64,000 nt of DNA from Sphingomonas sp. (GCF_003248515.1 NZ_QFOB01000001.1:62001-126000); one strand, 5' to 3'; counted from the stretch's first letter, positions 17,339 through 28,552 are shown. Made by a program: numbers and translations. Notes: generated from the letters alone by a model not told the origin.

Positions 17339-17935
17339 ATGGCCTCCCCCGAAATCGATGCGCTGACGCAAGCGCTCTCCCGTCTGCCGGGGCTCGGCCC
17401 GCGCTCGGCGCGGCGTGCCGTGCTGCATCTCCTCAAGAAGCGCGAAACCGCGCTCTCGCCGTTGCTGCGCGCGCTGGAGGCCGTGGACGAGAAGCTCGCC
17501 ACCTGCTCCACCTGCGGCAATGTCGACACGACCGACCCCTGCGCCATCTGCGCCGATCCGCGCCGCGATGCGCGCATGCTCTGCGTGGTGGAAGAGGTGG
17601 CCGATCTCTGGGCGCTGGATCGCACGCGGCTTTTCCCCGGCCGCTTCCATGTTCTCGGCGGGCGCCTTTCCGCGCTCGAGGGGATCCGCCCGGAGGATCT
17701 CGGCATCGATCGCCTGATCGGGCGGATCGAGGCGGGCGGCATCGACGAGGTGGTGCTGGCGATGAACGCCACGCTGGAAGGCCAGACGACCGCCCATTAT
17801 GTGGCCGAGCGGATCGAGCGCTTTCCGGTGCGCGTCACCCAGCTGGCACATGGCCTGCCCGTGGGCGGCGAGCTGGATTATCTGGACGAGGGCACGCTCG
17901 CGCAGGCACTGCGCGCCCGCCGCCCGGTCGGCTGA
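17339..17935 (+). CDS. recR: Recombination protein RecR
   Basis: Acts with RecO/RecF in loading RecA at gaps. The 198-residue protein has the N-terminal helix-hairpin-helix LSRLPGLGPRSARRAVLHLL, the zinc finger CSTCGNVDTTDPCAIC (four Cys), and a TOPRIM domain (LCVVEEVADLWALD, then LGGRLSALEGIRPEDLGI) ending in ELDYLDEGTL. The ATG (17339) starts MASPEIDALTQAL; the open frame extends upstream, but the added sequence overlaps the palindrome and is unlike the family. In many bacteria recR follows dnaX; here it stands alone. Confidence 0.96.
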   Translation: MASPEIDALTQALSRLPGLGPRSARRAVLHLLKKRETALSPLLRALEAVDEKLATCSTCGNVDTTDPCAICADPRRDARMLCVVEEVADLWALDRTRLFPGRFHVLGGRLSALEGIRPEDLGIDRLIGRIEAGGIDEVVLAMNATLEGQTTAHYVAERIERFPVRVTQLAHGLPVGGELDYLDEGTLAQALRARRPVG

Positions 17936-17978
17936 ACCCGCCCTGCGGGCACCCCGCCAGACTCTTTCGGCGGTCCGC

Positions 17979-18006
17979 TTGACACTGCCCGACCCCCTCC
18001 ACATAT
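17979..18006 (+). promoter_or_regulatory. Predicted sigma-70-type promoter of groESL
   Basis: A consensus -35 TTGACA (17979-17984) is followed after 16 bases by ACATAT (18001-18006) as a plausible -10. The CIRCE operator begins 6 bases later, where the start of transcription would fall. Confidence 0.65.
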
Positions 18007-18011
18007 GCGCG

Positions 18012-18038
18012 CTGGCACTCACCGCAGGCGAGTGCCAA
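18012..18038 (+). promoter_or_regulatory. CIRCE operator (HrcA-binding site)
   Basis: CTGGCACTC (18012-18020), a 9-base spacer and GAGTGCCAA (18030-18038) reproduce the CIRCE layout (consensus TTAGCACTC-N9-GAGTGCTAA), with one mismatch in the outer pair of the palindrome. It lies downstream of the promoter and 78 bases before groES. HrcA repression, relieved on heat shock, is the established role; hrcA itself is not in the window. Confidence 0.93.
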
Positions 18039-18115
18039 CAGGTTTTGAAGCAACGGGCGGGGATCGGGGGGCTTGCAGCCTTTTACCCTGCCTTCATTGC
18101 AGGAAAGGGACAGAC

Positions 18116-18403
18116 ATGGGTTTCCGACCGCTGCACGATCGCGTGCTCGTCGAACGCGTTGAGGCCGAGGAAAAGACGGCCGGCGGCATCATCATCCCCG
18201 ACACCGCCAAGGAAAAGCCCCAGGAGGGCAAGGTCGTCGCCGTCGGCACCGGCGCGAAGGCCGAGGACGGCAAGGTCACGCCGCTGGACGTCAAGGAAGG
18301 CGATCGCATCCTGTTCGGCAAGTGGTCCGGCACCGAGGTCAAGGTGGACGGCAAGGATCTGCTGATCATGAAGGAAAGCGACATCCTGGGGATCGTCGGC
18401 TGA
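18116..18403 (+). CDS. groES: Co-chaperonin GroES
   Basis: 10-kDa lid of the GroEL chamber, 95 residues, complete: FRPLHDRVLVERVEAEEKTAGG, the mobile loop GGIIIPDTAKEKPQEG, and the C-terminal DLLIMKESDILGIVG. AGGAAAGGGA lies about 8 bases before the ATG. First gene of the CIRCE-controlled operon; groEL follows after 125 bases. Confidence 0.98.
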   Translation: MGFRPLHDRVLVERVEAEEKTAGGIIIPDTAKEKPQEGKVVAVGTGAKAEDGKVTPLDVKEGDRILFGKWSGTEVKVDGKDLLIMKESDILGIVG

Positions 18404-18528
18404 CCTGACGGCTCCGCCCCCGTCCGTTCCGAGCGAAGGCGAGGCAGGGACAGTGGGCGGGGCGCTTGAACACGTGCTTTGACTTCGCTCGGCACGAGCG
18501 GGTCTTTCAGGAAGAAGGAATTCAGAAC

Positions 18529-20184
<1,656 letters not shown>

Positions 20185-20326
20185 GCCGCTTGGGCGGCTG
20201 CGCCTGACCTGTTCAGGCGTAGATCCGCCCAGGGGCCGGCCGGCGGAGGCGGCATCGTCGCCTCCGTTCGACGATACGGGGCTTGCCCCCTTATCGGCCG
20301 ATCCAGACCGAACACCGACAAGGGAG

Positions 20327-20356
20327 AGGCCGGGGGAGAAATCCTCCGGCCTTTTT
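20327..20356 (+). terminator. Rho-independent terminator of groESL
   Basis: AGGCCGG (20327-20333) pairs with CCGGCCT (20346-20352); the stem continues after one mismatch by three further pairs, and TTTTT (20352-20356) follows. On the plus strand it is correctly placed to end the groESL transcript. Confidence 0.85.
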
Positions 20357-20664
20357 CTGTGCCTCATCCCGGCCCTGTCCGTCATGCCGGGCCTGATCCC
20401 GCATCCTGCCCCTTCGAACAGCGAGGAACGGTTCGCCCCCCGGATCAGATCGACGCCGATTCCGCATCACAGCGAATCGCCCCGCTTCCGAACTGGCGGG
20501 AACGACAACCATCGGGCGGCGCGCCCGCCACCTTGGGCTCCAGCGCTCACCAGACCATGCCCCGGGGCGCTGACCAGCCATAAGCGTGGCGCATGCGCCA
20601 TAATCTGCAGCTAATCGCGCCATCCGCATTGACCGGTTTCACGTTGCGGCGCAGCATGGGAATC
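20357..20664. other. Intergenic region before ppc
   Basis: About 300 bases between the groESL terminator and ppc. No convincing gene; short open frames here lack coding features. It must hold the ppc promoter: TTGACC near 20629 is a possible -35, but no good -10 is paired with it. Confidence 0.4.
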
Positions 20665-23337
20665 ATGGCTGACGCTGCCCCTCCCCCGCCCATCACGCAA
20701 AATCCCGATATCCGTTATCTCGGCCGCCTGCTGGGCGACGTGATCCGGGCCTATGGCGGCGATACGCTGTTCCGCCGGATCGAATATATCCGCTCCTCCT
20801 CGGTCGATCGCGCGCGCGGGCTGGCCGGCGAGGTGGACAGTGGCCTCGATGCGCTGGGCATCGACGATACGCTGGCCTTCACGCGCGGCTTCATGCTCTT
20901 CTCGATGCTCGCCAATCTCGCGGAGGACAGGCAGGGCGTCGCCTCCGATCCCGATGCGGATCTCGCGGCCGCGCTGGATCGGCTTTCCGGCCACGGCATC
21001 GGCGCGAACAAGGCGATCGACATGCTCGATCATGGCCTGATCGTGCCCGTCCTGACCGCGCACCCCACCGAGGTGCGCCGCAAATCGATGATCGATCACC
21101 GCAATCGCATCGCCGATCTGATGCGACTGCGCGACGGCGGACTGACCGAAACGCCGGACGGCGACGTGATCGAGGAAGCGATCGTCCGCCAGATCGCGCT
21201 TCTGTGGCAGACGCGGCCGCTGCGCCGCGAGCGGCTGTTCGTGGCGGACGAGATCGATACCGCGCTTTCCTATCTGCGCGATGTCTTCCTGCCCGTCCTC
21301 CCCGCCCTCTATGCCCGGTGGGAGCGCGTGCTGGGCGCCCGGCCGAAAAGCTTTCTCAAGCCCGGCAGCTGGATCGGCGGCGATCGCGACGGCAACCCTT
21401 ACGTCACGGCGGAGACGCTGCGCCTCGCGCTGGGCCGCTCTTCCGAGGCGGTCCTCGCCCATTATTGCGAGCTGCTGCACGCGCTGGGCGGCGAGCTTTC
21501 CATTTCCAGCGAGCTCGCCCCCGTCACCGGCGAAGTCGCGGCGCTGGCCGAGCTTTCGCATGACGATGGCCCCGCCCGCGCCGACGAGCCCTATCGCCGC
21601 GCCGTCACCGGAATCTATGCGCGCGTCGCCGCCACCTATACGGCGATCAGCGGCAAGCAGCCCGCCCGCACGCCCGCCCACCCCGCCGAGCGCTACGAAA
21701 ATCCGGCCGAGCTGCGCCGCGACCTCGTCGATCTCGCCCATGCCCTGGCCGCCAATGGCGGCGGCCTGCTCTCTTCCGGCGGCGCGCTGGGGCGGCTGAT
21801 CCGCGCGGTGGAGACGTTCGGCTTCCACCTCGCCACGCTCGATCTGCGCCAGAATAGCGACGTCCACGAACGCGTCGTGGCGGAATTGCTCAAGGTGGCC
21901 GGCGTGGAGCCGGACTATATCTCGCTGGACGAGGCCGCCAAGGTTGCGCTGCTGCGCCGCGAACTGCGCACGCCGCGCCCGCTCACCGGGACGCATCTGT
22001 CCTATAGCGAGGAAACGGCGTGCGAACTCGCCATCGCCAAGGCCGCCGCCGAGGCGCATGCACGCTACGGCGCCGCCTCGATCACCACCTACATCATCTC
22101 GAAGACGGCCACCGTCTCCGATCTGCTGGAAGTGGATATCCTGCTGAAGGAGGTCGGCCTCTATCGCGCCGACGATCCCGCTTCCTCCACGATGATGGTC
22201 GTGCCGCTGTTCGAGACGATCGAGGATCTCGAAAACGGCCCGGCGATCATGAAGGCCTATTTCGATCTGCCCGAAGTCTCCTCCCGCGTCGTGGCGCGCG
22301 GCTATCAGGAGGTGATGGTCGGCTATTCGGACAGCAACAAGGATGGCGGCTATCTCACCTCCGTCTGGAGCCTGAACGAGGCAAGCCGCGCGCTGAAGCC
22401 CGTATTCGAGAAGGCCGGCGTCGCGATGCAGCTGTTCCACGGCCGGGGCGGCGCCGTGGGGCGCGGGGGCGGATCGGCCTTTGGCGCGATCCTCGCCCAG
22501 CCGGCGGGCACGGTAAAGGGCCGCATCCGCATCACCGAACAGGGCGAGGTGATCGCCGCCAAATATGGCACCAAGCCCGCCGCCGCGCTGAATCTGGAAG
22601 CGATGGCGGCTGCCACCCTGCTCACCAGCCTCGATCCGGGGGAGGTGAAGGGCGAGCAGCGTTTCCACGCGGCGATGCGCGAAATCTCGGGCGCCGCGTT
22701 CCGCGCCTATCGCGGCCTGGTCTATGAGACGGAGGGTTTCCGCACCTTCTTCCGCCAGTTCACGCCGATCAACGAGATTGCCGGCCTCAAGATCGGATCG
22801 CGCCCCGCGAGTCGCACGAAATCGGATCGGATCGAGGATCTGCGCGCGATTCCCTGGGTGTTCAGCTGGGCGCAGGCGCGCGTGATGCTGCCGGGCTGGT
22901 ATGGCGTGGGCCACGCGCTGGATGGGTTCGAGGACAAGGCCCTCCTGAAGGACATGGCCGCGCGCTGGCCCTTCTTCCAGACAACGCTGGCCAACCTCGA
23001 AATGGTGCTCGCCAAATCCGACATGGCCATCGCCGAACGCTATCTCGCGCTCGTCGAGGACAAGGCCGCGGGCGAGGCGATTTTCGCCCGTATCCGAGAG
23101 GGTTGGGAACTCGCACGCGATGGCCTGCTCGGCCTGACGGGCGAAAGCCGCCTGCTGGAAAAGAGCCCCAAGCTCGAGGAATCGGTGCGGCTGCGCCTGC
23201 CCTATATCGAGCCGCTCAACCTGCTCCAGATCGAACTCATCAAGCGCCATCGTGCCGGTGAGGACGATCCGCGTATCGGCGAGGGCATCCAGCTTTCGAT
23301 CAACGCCATCGCGACCGCCCTGCGCAACAGCGGTTGA
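20665..23337 (+). CDS. ppc: Phosphoenolpyruvate carboxylase
   Basis: Anaplerotic enzyme making oxaloacetate from PEP and bicarbonate; 890 residues, normal for the family. Conserved motifs are in order: LTAHPTEVRRKS with the catalytic His, GGDRDGNPYV, VMVGYSDSNKDGGYLTS, FHGRGGAVGRGGG (PEP-binding loop), and a C-terminus ending ALRNSG, close to the usual RNTG. The ATG at 20665 is preferred; ATG at 20656 would add three residues, and neither has a strong ribosome-binding site. Single gene, probably constitutive or metabolically controlled. Confidence 0.97.
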   Translation: MADAAPPPPITQNPDIRYLGRLLGDVIRAYGGDTLFRRIEYIRSSSVDRARGLAGEVDSGLDALGIDDTLAFTRGFMLFSMLANLAEDRQGVASDPDADLAAALDRLSGHGIGANKAIDMLDHGLIVPVLTAHPTEVRRKSMIDHRNRIADLMRLRDGGLTETPDGDVIEEAIVRQIALLWQTRPLRRERLFVADEIDTALSYLRDVFLPVLPALYARWERVLGARPKSFLKPGSWIGGDRDGNPYVTAETLRLALGRSSEAVLAHYCELLHALGGELSISSELAPVTGEVAALAELSHDDGPARADEPYRRAVTGIYARVAATYTAISGKQPARTPAHPAERYENPAELRRDLVDLAHALAANGGGLLSSGGALGRLIRAVETFGFHLATLDLRQNSDVHERVVAELLKVAGVEPDYISLDEAAKVALLRRELRTPRPLTGTHLSYSEETACELAIAKAAAEAHARYGAASITTYIISKTATVSDLLEVDILLKEVGLYRADDPASSTMMVVPLFETIEDLENGPAIMKAYFDLPEVSSRVVARGYQEVMVGYSDSNKDGGYLTSVWSLNEASRALKPVFEKAGVAMQLFHGRGGAVGRGGGSAFGAILAQPAGTVKGRIRITEQGEVIAAKYGTKPAAALNLEAMAAATLLTSLDPGEVKGEQRFHAAMREISGAAFRAYRGLVYETEGFRTFFRQFTPINEIAGLKIGSRPASRTKSDRIEDLRAIPWVFSWAQARVMLPGWYGVGHALDGFEDKALLKDMAARWPFFQTTLANLEMVLAKSDMAIAERYLALVEDKAAGEAIFARIREGWELARDGLLGLTGESRLLEKSPKLEESVRLRLPYIEPLNLLQIELIKRHRAGEDDPRIGEGIQLSINAIATALRNSG

Positions 23338-23403
23338 CGCCGCGCCACCCGCGCGTAAGGCCCCATTAACAGCCTCGGAGCCATAATGGCGTGCGAGGTT
23401 GCG

Positions 23404-25254
23404 ATGAGTCATTCATGGGGGGCCATGGCTAGGGGGGAAAGCGCCGGGCGGCATGCGCGCCTGGCGTGTATCAGCGCATTCCTGTTTCTGCTCGCCGCCA
23501 TGACGAGCGAGTTCGTCGCCTCGCAGGCTTCGGGCCTCACCTCCCTGTGGCCCGCGAACGGCATCCTGCTCGGCCTCCTCATCGCCCAGGGCCGCAGCAG
23601 CGACGATCGCATCTGGATCGTGCTCGGCGCGATCGCCGGCAATCTGGTGGCGTCCCTCGTCCGCGATCAGCCGGTCGCGCTGACGATGCTCTTTCCCGTT
23701 GCGAACATCGTGGAAGCGGCGGGCGCGGCGCTGCTCGTGCGCGCCTTTGGCGGCATTTCGGGCGCCTTCGAGCGGACGCGCGACGTGCTCGTCTTCGCGG
23801 CCGCCTGCCTCATCGCGCCGCTTTTCTCGGCGCTGATCGGCGCTACGGCGCTCCATCTGGCGACCTCGGCCGCCTTCGGCGAAGCCCTGATAAACTGGTA
23901 TGGCGCGGCCGCGCTCAGCCTCGCCATCATCGCGCCCGCCGTGATCGTCATCAGCCGCTTTCGCGAGACGATGAACATCAGTGAGATTTCGGGCGGCCGC
24001 ATAGCCGAAGCCATATTCGTGCTCGGTCTGGTCGCCCTCGTCTCCTTCCTGATCTTCTACAGCACGCGCCTGCCGCTGCTGTTCCTGATGCTGCCGGTCG
24101 TGCTGCTCGCCACTTTCCGCCTGCGCCAGTTCGGCGCGGCGGCGGCGATCATCATCGTCGCCTTCATTTCCGCGCGCGCCACGGCGGAGGGCCACGGGCC
24201 GATCGCCGTGCATGGCGGCCGCGATACGGCCGGGCACCTGCTGCTGCTGCAATTCTTCATCGCGGTGAACTTCCTCACCTCGCTGCCCGTCGCCGCCGCG
24301 CTCACCCAGAGTGATCGGCGCGGCGAGGAAGCGCATCTGCTCGCCGATCATTTCATGACCGTCGTCGAGAATATCGGCGAGGTGATCTTCCGCACCGATC
24401 GCAAGGGCCGCTGGACCTATCTCAATCCCGCCTGGGAAACGCTGACCGGCTATCCGGTCGCGCAAAGCCAGCACCGCTCCTGGCTCGACTGGATCGAGGA
24501 AAGCGAGCGCGCGGAATTCAGTGAATGGGCGCAGCCCGTGCTGGATGGCGATGTGCACAATACGCGCCGGCTGCTGCGCTTCCGCACGGCGAGCGGCGAG
24601 GTCCGCTGGATGGAGCTTTCGATCCAGGCGCTGCGCGATTCGACCGCCCATGTCGTCGGCACCACCGGAACGCTGCGCGACATCGACGATCGCAAGAAGC
24701 TGGAAGAGCATGTGATGTCGGCCAAGCGCCGTGCCGAGGAACAGGCGCGCGAGGCCACCCTGCTCGCCTCCACGGACGAGTTGACCGGCCTCGCCAACCG
24801 GCGTGCCTTCCTGCGCCATCTGGAGCGGCAGGTGGAAGCGGCGAACGAATTCGGCTGGGCGCTCGCCGTGGCCATCTTCGACGTCGATCATTTCAAGCTG
24901 GTCAATGATTCGCACGGCCATGGCATCGGGGATCGCGTGTTGCAACGCGTCGCCGATCGATCGATCAGCGTGGTGCGCAGCGGCGATCTGGTCGGCAGAC
25001 TGGGCGGCGAGGAGTTCGCGATCCTGATGCCCGGCGCGAGCCCGGAGGATGCGACGGCGGTGGCCGAGCGGCTGCGCGGCATCATCGAGCGGCCGGGAGA
25101 GCCCGGAGGCGAGAAGCTTCCCGTCGTCACGGTCAGCGTCGGCATCGCCGCGCACCTGCCGGATCAGGATGCGGGCGCATTGCTCGCCGGCGCCGACCGC
25201 GCGCTCTATGCGGCCAAGAGCAGCGGCCGCAATCGCGTGAAGCTCGCCGCCTGA
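23404..25254 (+). CDS. Membrane diguanylate cyclase: MASE1-PAS-GGDEF
   Basis: Makes the second messenger c-di-GMP. The N-terminal about 300 residues form a multi-helix MASE1 sensor domain (SLWPANGILLGLLI is its typical early motif). A PAS domain follows (about 320-445: VVENIGEVIFRTDRKGRWTYLNPAWETLTGY, with a PAC-type GTLRDIDDRKKLE), and a C-terminal GGDEF domain (about 460-615) has DELTGLANRRAFL, FDVDHFKLVND and the active-site variant GGEEF, which is competent in known enzymes. RSGD five residues before GGEEF is an intact inhibitory I-site. ATG at 23404 has GAGG 6 bases upstream; ATG 23386 is an alternative. No EAL domain. Confidence 0.93.
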   Translation: MSHSWGAMARGESAGRHARLACISAFLFLLAAMTSEFVASQASGLTSLWPANGILLGLLIAQGRSSDDRIWIVLGAIAGNLVASLVRDQPVALTMLFPVANIVEAAGAALLVRAFGGISGAFERTRDVLVFAAACLIAPLFSALIGATALHLATSAAFGEALINWYGAAALSLAIIAPAVIVISRFRETMNISEISGGRIAEAIFVLGLVALVSFLIFYSTRLPLLFLMLPVVLLATFRLRQFGAAAAIIIVAFISARATAEGHGPIAVHGGRDTAGHLLLLQFFIAVNFLTSLPVAAALTQSDRRGEEAHLLADHFMTVVENIGEVIFRTDRKGRWTYLNPAWETLTGYPVAQSQHRSWLDWIEESERAEFSEWAQPVLDGDVHNTRRLLRFRTASGEVRWMELSIQALRDSTAHVVGTTGTLRDIDDRKKLEEHVMSAKRRAEEQAREATLLASTDELTGLANRRAFLRHLERQVEAANEFGWALAVAIFDVDHFKLVNDSHGHGIGDRVLQRVADRSISVVRSGDLVGRLGGEEFAILMPGASPEDATAVAERLRGIIERPGEPGGEKLPVVTVSVGIAAHLPDQDAGALLAGADRALYAAKSSGRNRVKLAA

Positions 25255-25388
25255 TCGCCCTGGGCGGCGTCCGGTCCGGCGCTTTTCTCGTCCCCTCGAT
25301 GTTGCGTGCACTGCAGCATTAACCCATCCTTGAGGAGATGGGTGTTAACCATATGCCCGAGTCCGAACAGCGATCCGGGGGGATCAAG

Positions 25389-25589
25389 ATGATTGAGGTT
25401 GCCGCGCTCTTTTATGGCGTGCTCGCGAGTTTCATCATGGCCAGCGTCTCACGCAACAGGCGGGAGGAGCGGATCAATCCGCCGATCGTCACCCTGTTCG
25501 GCTGGGTGCTGCTGTCCTTCTCGGCGGTGATGGGCACGCTGCTTCTGGGCTATGCTGCATTCCTGCTGCTGACGGGCATCACCACCTGA
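25389..25589 (+). CDS. Small two-helix membrane protein
   Basis: 66-residue protein with two hydrophobic stretches (VAALFYGVLASFIMASV and TLFGWVLLSFSAVMGTLLLGYAAFLLL) joined by a basic loop (SRNRREERINPP). No family recognised. The ATG at 25389 is chosen because GGGGGA precedes it closely; ATG 25338 would add 17 non-hydrophobic residues. It lies between the diguanylate cyclase and the lipid kinase, all plus strand. Confidence 0.6.
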   Translation: MIEVAALFYGVLASFIMASVSRNRREERINPPIVTLFGWVLLSFSAVMGTLLLGYAAFLLLTGITT

Positions 25590-25656
25590 GGAAGGGGCGC
25601 CCGCGCGCCCTGAATGTCCTTACGCATCCAAAACGGTTCGACCGCGTTGAAGCGGG

Positions 25657-26541
25657 ATGATCCTGAATCCGCCGCGCCAGGCGGCGCTTATCGTCAACGG
25701 CAAGTCCCGCAAGGGGCGGGAAGCCTTCAGGGATGCGTGCAGGCTGCTGAAGGCCGCCGGCATCGAACTCGTCTCGGCCAAGGCAGTGCGCGATCCCTCG
25801 AAGCTCGATGGCGAGGTTCGGGGCGCCGTCCGCTCGGGCGTGCCGATGGTGATCGTCGGCGGCGGGGACGGCTCCATTTCCGGATCGGTCGATCATCTCG
25901 TCGCGGAAAAGACGGTCTTCGCGCTCCTGCCGCTCGGCACCGCCAACAGTTTCGCGCGCACGCTGGGCATTCCGCTGGATGTGGAGGACGCCGTCCGCGT
26001 GATCGTCGACGGACAGGTTCGCCGCATCGATCTCGGCATGATCGACGATGATTATTTCGCCAATTGCGCCGCGATCGGCATCTCGCCCCTGATCGCGGAA
26101 TCGGTGCCGCACGGCCTGAAGAAATGGCTCGGCCGGCCGGGCTATCTCGCCTGGGCGGCGCTGCAGATGCTTCGTTTCAGGCCCTTTTCGCTCACGGTGA
26201 GCGGGAATGGCGGCAGCGAGACGCTGCGCGCGCTGGAGGTGCGCATCGCCAACGGCGCCTATCATGGCGGCACCGAACTCGTCGAAACCGATGTCGAAAA
26301 TGGCGAGATCGTCGTGCAGGCCGTGATCGGCACGGCGCGGACGAAATTGCTATGGAGCTGGGGCCTCAGCCTGATCGGGCCGAAGACGGCGCGCGGCACG
26401 CTGCGCGAATTTCGGGGCAAGAGTTTCCGGATCGAAACCGATCCCCCGCTTCCCATTTCGATCGATGGCGAGGTGCTCGCGCGCACACCCGTCAAAGCCG
26501 CCGTTTCCGCCCGGGCGATCCAGATGGTAGTGCCCGCCTGA
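25657..26541 (+). CDS. Diacylglycerol/lipid kinase family protein
   Basis: 294-residue soluble enzyme of the DAGK catalytic-domain superfamily (YegS/DgkB type). It contains the nucleotide-binding GGGDGSISG and LPLGTANSFARTLGIP, the two hallmarks, followed by the C-terminal beta-sandwich with NGAYHGGTELV and SIDGEVL. It phosphorylates a lipid headgroup in relatives; the exact substrate is not known. Its TGA overlaps the ATG of the DUF4169 gene (TGATG), indicating one transcript. Confidence 0.88.
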   Translation: MILNPPRQAALIVNGKSRKGREAFRDACRLLKAAGIELVSAKAVRDPSKLDGEVRGAVRSGVPMVIVGGGDGSISGSVDHLVAEKTVFALLPLGTANSFARTLGIPLDVEDAVRVIVDGQVRRIDLGMIDDDYFANCAAIGISPLIAESVPHGLKKWLGRPGYLAWAALQMLRFRPFSLTVSGNGGSETLRALEVRIANGAYHGGTELVETDVENGEIVVQAVIGTARTKLLWSWGLSLIGPKTARGTLREFRGKSFRIETDPPLPISIDGEVLARTPVKAAVSARAIQMVVPA

Positions 26542-26741
26542 TGGGTGATGTCGTCAATCTCCGCGCCGCTCGAAAGGCCAGGATGCGCACGGCGGCCAGG
26601 ACGCAGGCGGATGCCAATCGCGCTCTCCACGGCCGCACCGCCGCCGAAAGGAAGCGTGATCGCGACGACGCCACCCGCCTCGCCCGGATCGTGGACGGCG
26701 CGAAGCTGGACGAAGACGAGAACCGGGGCGAGAGCGACTGA
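26541..26741 (+). CDS. DUF4169-family small basic protein
   Basis: 66 residues beginning GDVVNLRAARKARMRTAA and containing NRALHGRTAAERKRDRDDA, which matches the DUF4169 pattern (VVNLR.RKA, then NR..FGRTKAEK). Highly charged and probably helical; found widely in alphaproteobacteria without known function. Coupled to the lipid kinase by a 1-base overlap. Confidence 0.82.
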   Translation: MGDVVNLRAARKARMRTAARTQADANRALHGRTAAERKRDRDDATRLARIVDGAKLDEDENRGESD

Positions 26742-26811
26742 AGCCGCCTTGACCCCGCCCCGTCATCCCGGCGAAGGCCGACATGACGAACCGGATGAAA
26801 GGCGACATGTC

Positions 26812-27162
26812 TTGGCGATCACCATGTACGGCATCCCCAATTGCGACACGATCAAGAAGGCCCGTACGTGGCTCGACGATCATGGCGTCGCCTTCGCCTT
26901 CCATGATTACAAGAAGATCGGGATCGATCGTGCGACGCTGGCGGGCTGGGTGAGCGAGCATGGCTGGGAAAAAGTGCTGAACCGCGCCGGCACCACCTTT
27001 CGCAAGCTGCCCGAGGCCGAGCGCGAGGGGCTGGATGCGGAAAAGGCGATCGCTCTGATGCTGGAGCAGCCCTCGATGATAAAGCGCCCGATCCTCGATC
27101 TCGGCGATCGCCGCATCGTGGGCTTCAAGCCGGATGTCTACGCCGCCGCCCTGCCGGGCTGA
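26812..27162 (+). CDS. ArsC/Spx-family thioredoxin-fold protein (YffB-like)
   Basis: 116-residue ArsC-fold protein. It starts AITMYGIPNCDTIKKARTWL, has RAGTTFRKL and the conserved SMIKRPILDLG (Arg next to cis-Pro), and aligns over its length with E. coli YffB, a glutathione-dependent thiol reductase candidate. A single Cys in the PNCDTIKK site argues against classical arsenate reductase. The TTG at 26812 is chosen because AAAGG lies 9 bases upstream and gives the usual start; the ATG at 26824 would remove a beta-strand. An alphaproteobacterial-type dispersed sequence (CGTCATCCCGGCGAAGGCC) lies just before it. Confidence 0.83.
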   Translation: MAITMYGIPNCDTIKKARTWLDDHGVAFAFHDYKKIGIDRATLAGWVSEHGWEKVLNRAGTTFRKLPEAEREGLDAEKAIALMLEQPSMIKRPILDLGDRRIVGFKPDVYAAALPG

Positions 27163-27212
27163 TCCCTGGAAGGTCGTGCCCCTGCCCGCACGGGAGCACG
27201 AATCCGCGCCGC

Positions 27213-28481
27213 CTAGTCCCGCACCACCGCGCCTCCCTTCATCACGAAGCGGACCTTCGTGAGCGCCGCGATATCCCGGGTCGGATCGCCTTCCATCGCC
27301 ACCAGATCGGCGAGCAATCCCGCCTTCACCGCGCCCACCTTGTCATCGATGCGAAACGCCTTCGCATTGCCCGATGTCTGCGCGATCATCGCTTCGGCCG
27401 GCGCCATGCCGGCCGCCACCATCTGTTCGGCCTCGCGCGCGTTCGTGCCATGCGCGAACACACCGACATCGCCGCCCACGCACAGCCGCACATGCGCCTT
27501 CATCGCCTCCGCCAGTTCGCGCCGCTTGGTCTGCACGGCAGCGGGCGCGGGCTCGGCGCCGTTCCAGCCGCGATAATGCTGGATCGCATCGGTGGCGGCC
27601 AGCGTGGGGCACAGCACCGTGCCTTTCACCGCCATCAGCCGCATCAGTTCCGGCGTCGCCCCGTCGCCATGCTCGATCGTGTCGAAACCGGCGAGGATCG
27701 CGCGCCGGATGCCTTCTTCGGTCGAGGCATGGGCGGCGGTCGTCCGCCCGGCATCGTGCGCGGCGGCGACGGCGGCGGAGAGTTCGGCCTGCGAAAAGGT
27801 CGGCCGGCGCGGCTCGCCGGGGCCCCAGGCATAATCGGCGTAGAGCTTCACCACGTCCGCCCCGGCCGCGATCTGGCCGCGCACGGCGCGCACCACGCCG
27901 TCCACGCCGCTCGCCTCCTCCGCGCCCTGCGGCACGGGCACGCCCGGCTCGAATCCCTTGGGCCCGTAGGCGCCGGTCGCCACGATCGCGCGCGTTGCCG
28001 CCAGGATGCGCGGGCCGGGGACGATGCCCCGGTCGATCGCCAGCCTGAGGCCGACATCGGCATAGCCAGCGCCCTCCGTGCCCAGATCGCGCACCGTGGT
28101 GTAGCCCGCCCGCAGCGTCGTCTCCGCCTGCGCCACGGCGCGCGCGGTGCGCAGCGCCAGCGGCTCGTGCAGCACCTGATCGTCCCACGGCGTCTCGTCA
28201 TAGGGATGGAGGAACAGGTGGCTGTGCCCCTCGATCAGGCCGGGTGCCAGCGTCATCCCCGGCAGGTCGATCGTCCGCGTTCCCGCCGGCACGGCCAGCG
28301 CGGGGCCGACCGCAGCGATATGATCGCCCTCCACCAGAAGCTGCCAGCCTTCATGCGGGCCCGGCGTGACGCCATCGAAGATGCGGGCGGGCTTCAGCAG
28401 GATGGCCGGGCCGGCCGCCGGGAGCGGAGACGCCATCAGGAGCGCGAGGCAGCATCCCGCCCGTTTCCGCCACTTTCCCAA
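27213..28481 (-). CDS. Exported amidohydrolase-superfamily enzyme
   Basis: 422-residue enzyme with a signal peptide (CCLALLMASPLPAAG). The metal-site motifs of the amidohydrolase fold are present in order: GLIEGHSHLF (HxH), VVKLYADY (bridging Lys candidate), TTAAHAS, TIEHGDG (His ligands) and VGGDVGVFAHG (Asp). It belongs to the imidazolonepropionase/prolidase-like subgroup, where substrates include N-acyl amino acids and dipeptides; the substrate is not readable here. Start is TTG at 28481, 6 bases after a perfect AAGGAGG. It is divergent from the acylase gene with only 71 bases between them, so the two may share control and act on periplasmic amides. Confidence 0.85.
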   Translation of the reverse strand: MGKWRKRAGCCLALLMASPLPAAGPAILLKPARIFDGVTPGPHEGWQLLVEGDHIAAVGPALAVPAGTRTIDLPGMTLAPGLIEGHSHLFLHPYDETPWDDQVLHEPLALRTARAVAQAETTLRAGYTTVRDLGTEGAGYADVGLRLAIDRGIVPGPRILAATRAIVATGAYGPKGFEPGVPVPQGAEEASGVDGVVRAVRGQIAAGADVVKLYADYAWGPGEPRRPTFSQAELSAAVAAAHDAGRTTAAHASTEEGIRRAILAGFDTIEHGDGATPELMRLMAVKGTVLCPTLAATDAIQHYRGWNGAEPAPAAVQTKRRELAEAMKAHVRLCVGGDVGVFAHGTNAREAEQMVAAGMAPAEAMIAQTSGNAKAFRIDDKVGAVKAGLLADLVAMEGDPTRDIAALTKVRFVMKGGAVVRD

Positions 28482-28552
28482 TCTTTCCCTCCTTGCCGCG
28501 CCGCACCATCGCCGGTAGCCATCCGTACCCGAGCATAAAGGGGACGAAGCAC

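Noticed and set aside
26812..27162. Arsenate reductase of a resistance operon
   Set aside because: Sequence is closer to YffB with a single Cys near the N-terminus, and no ars genes adjoin.
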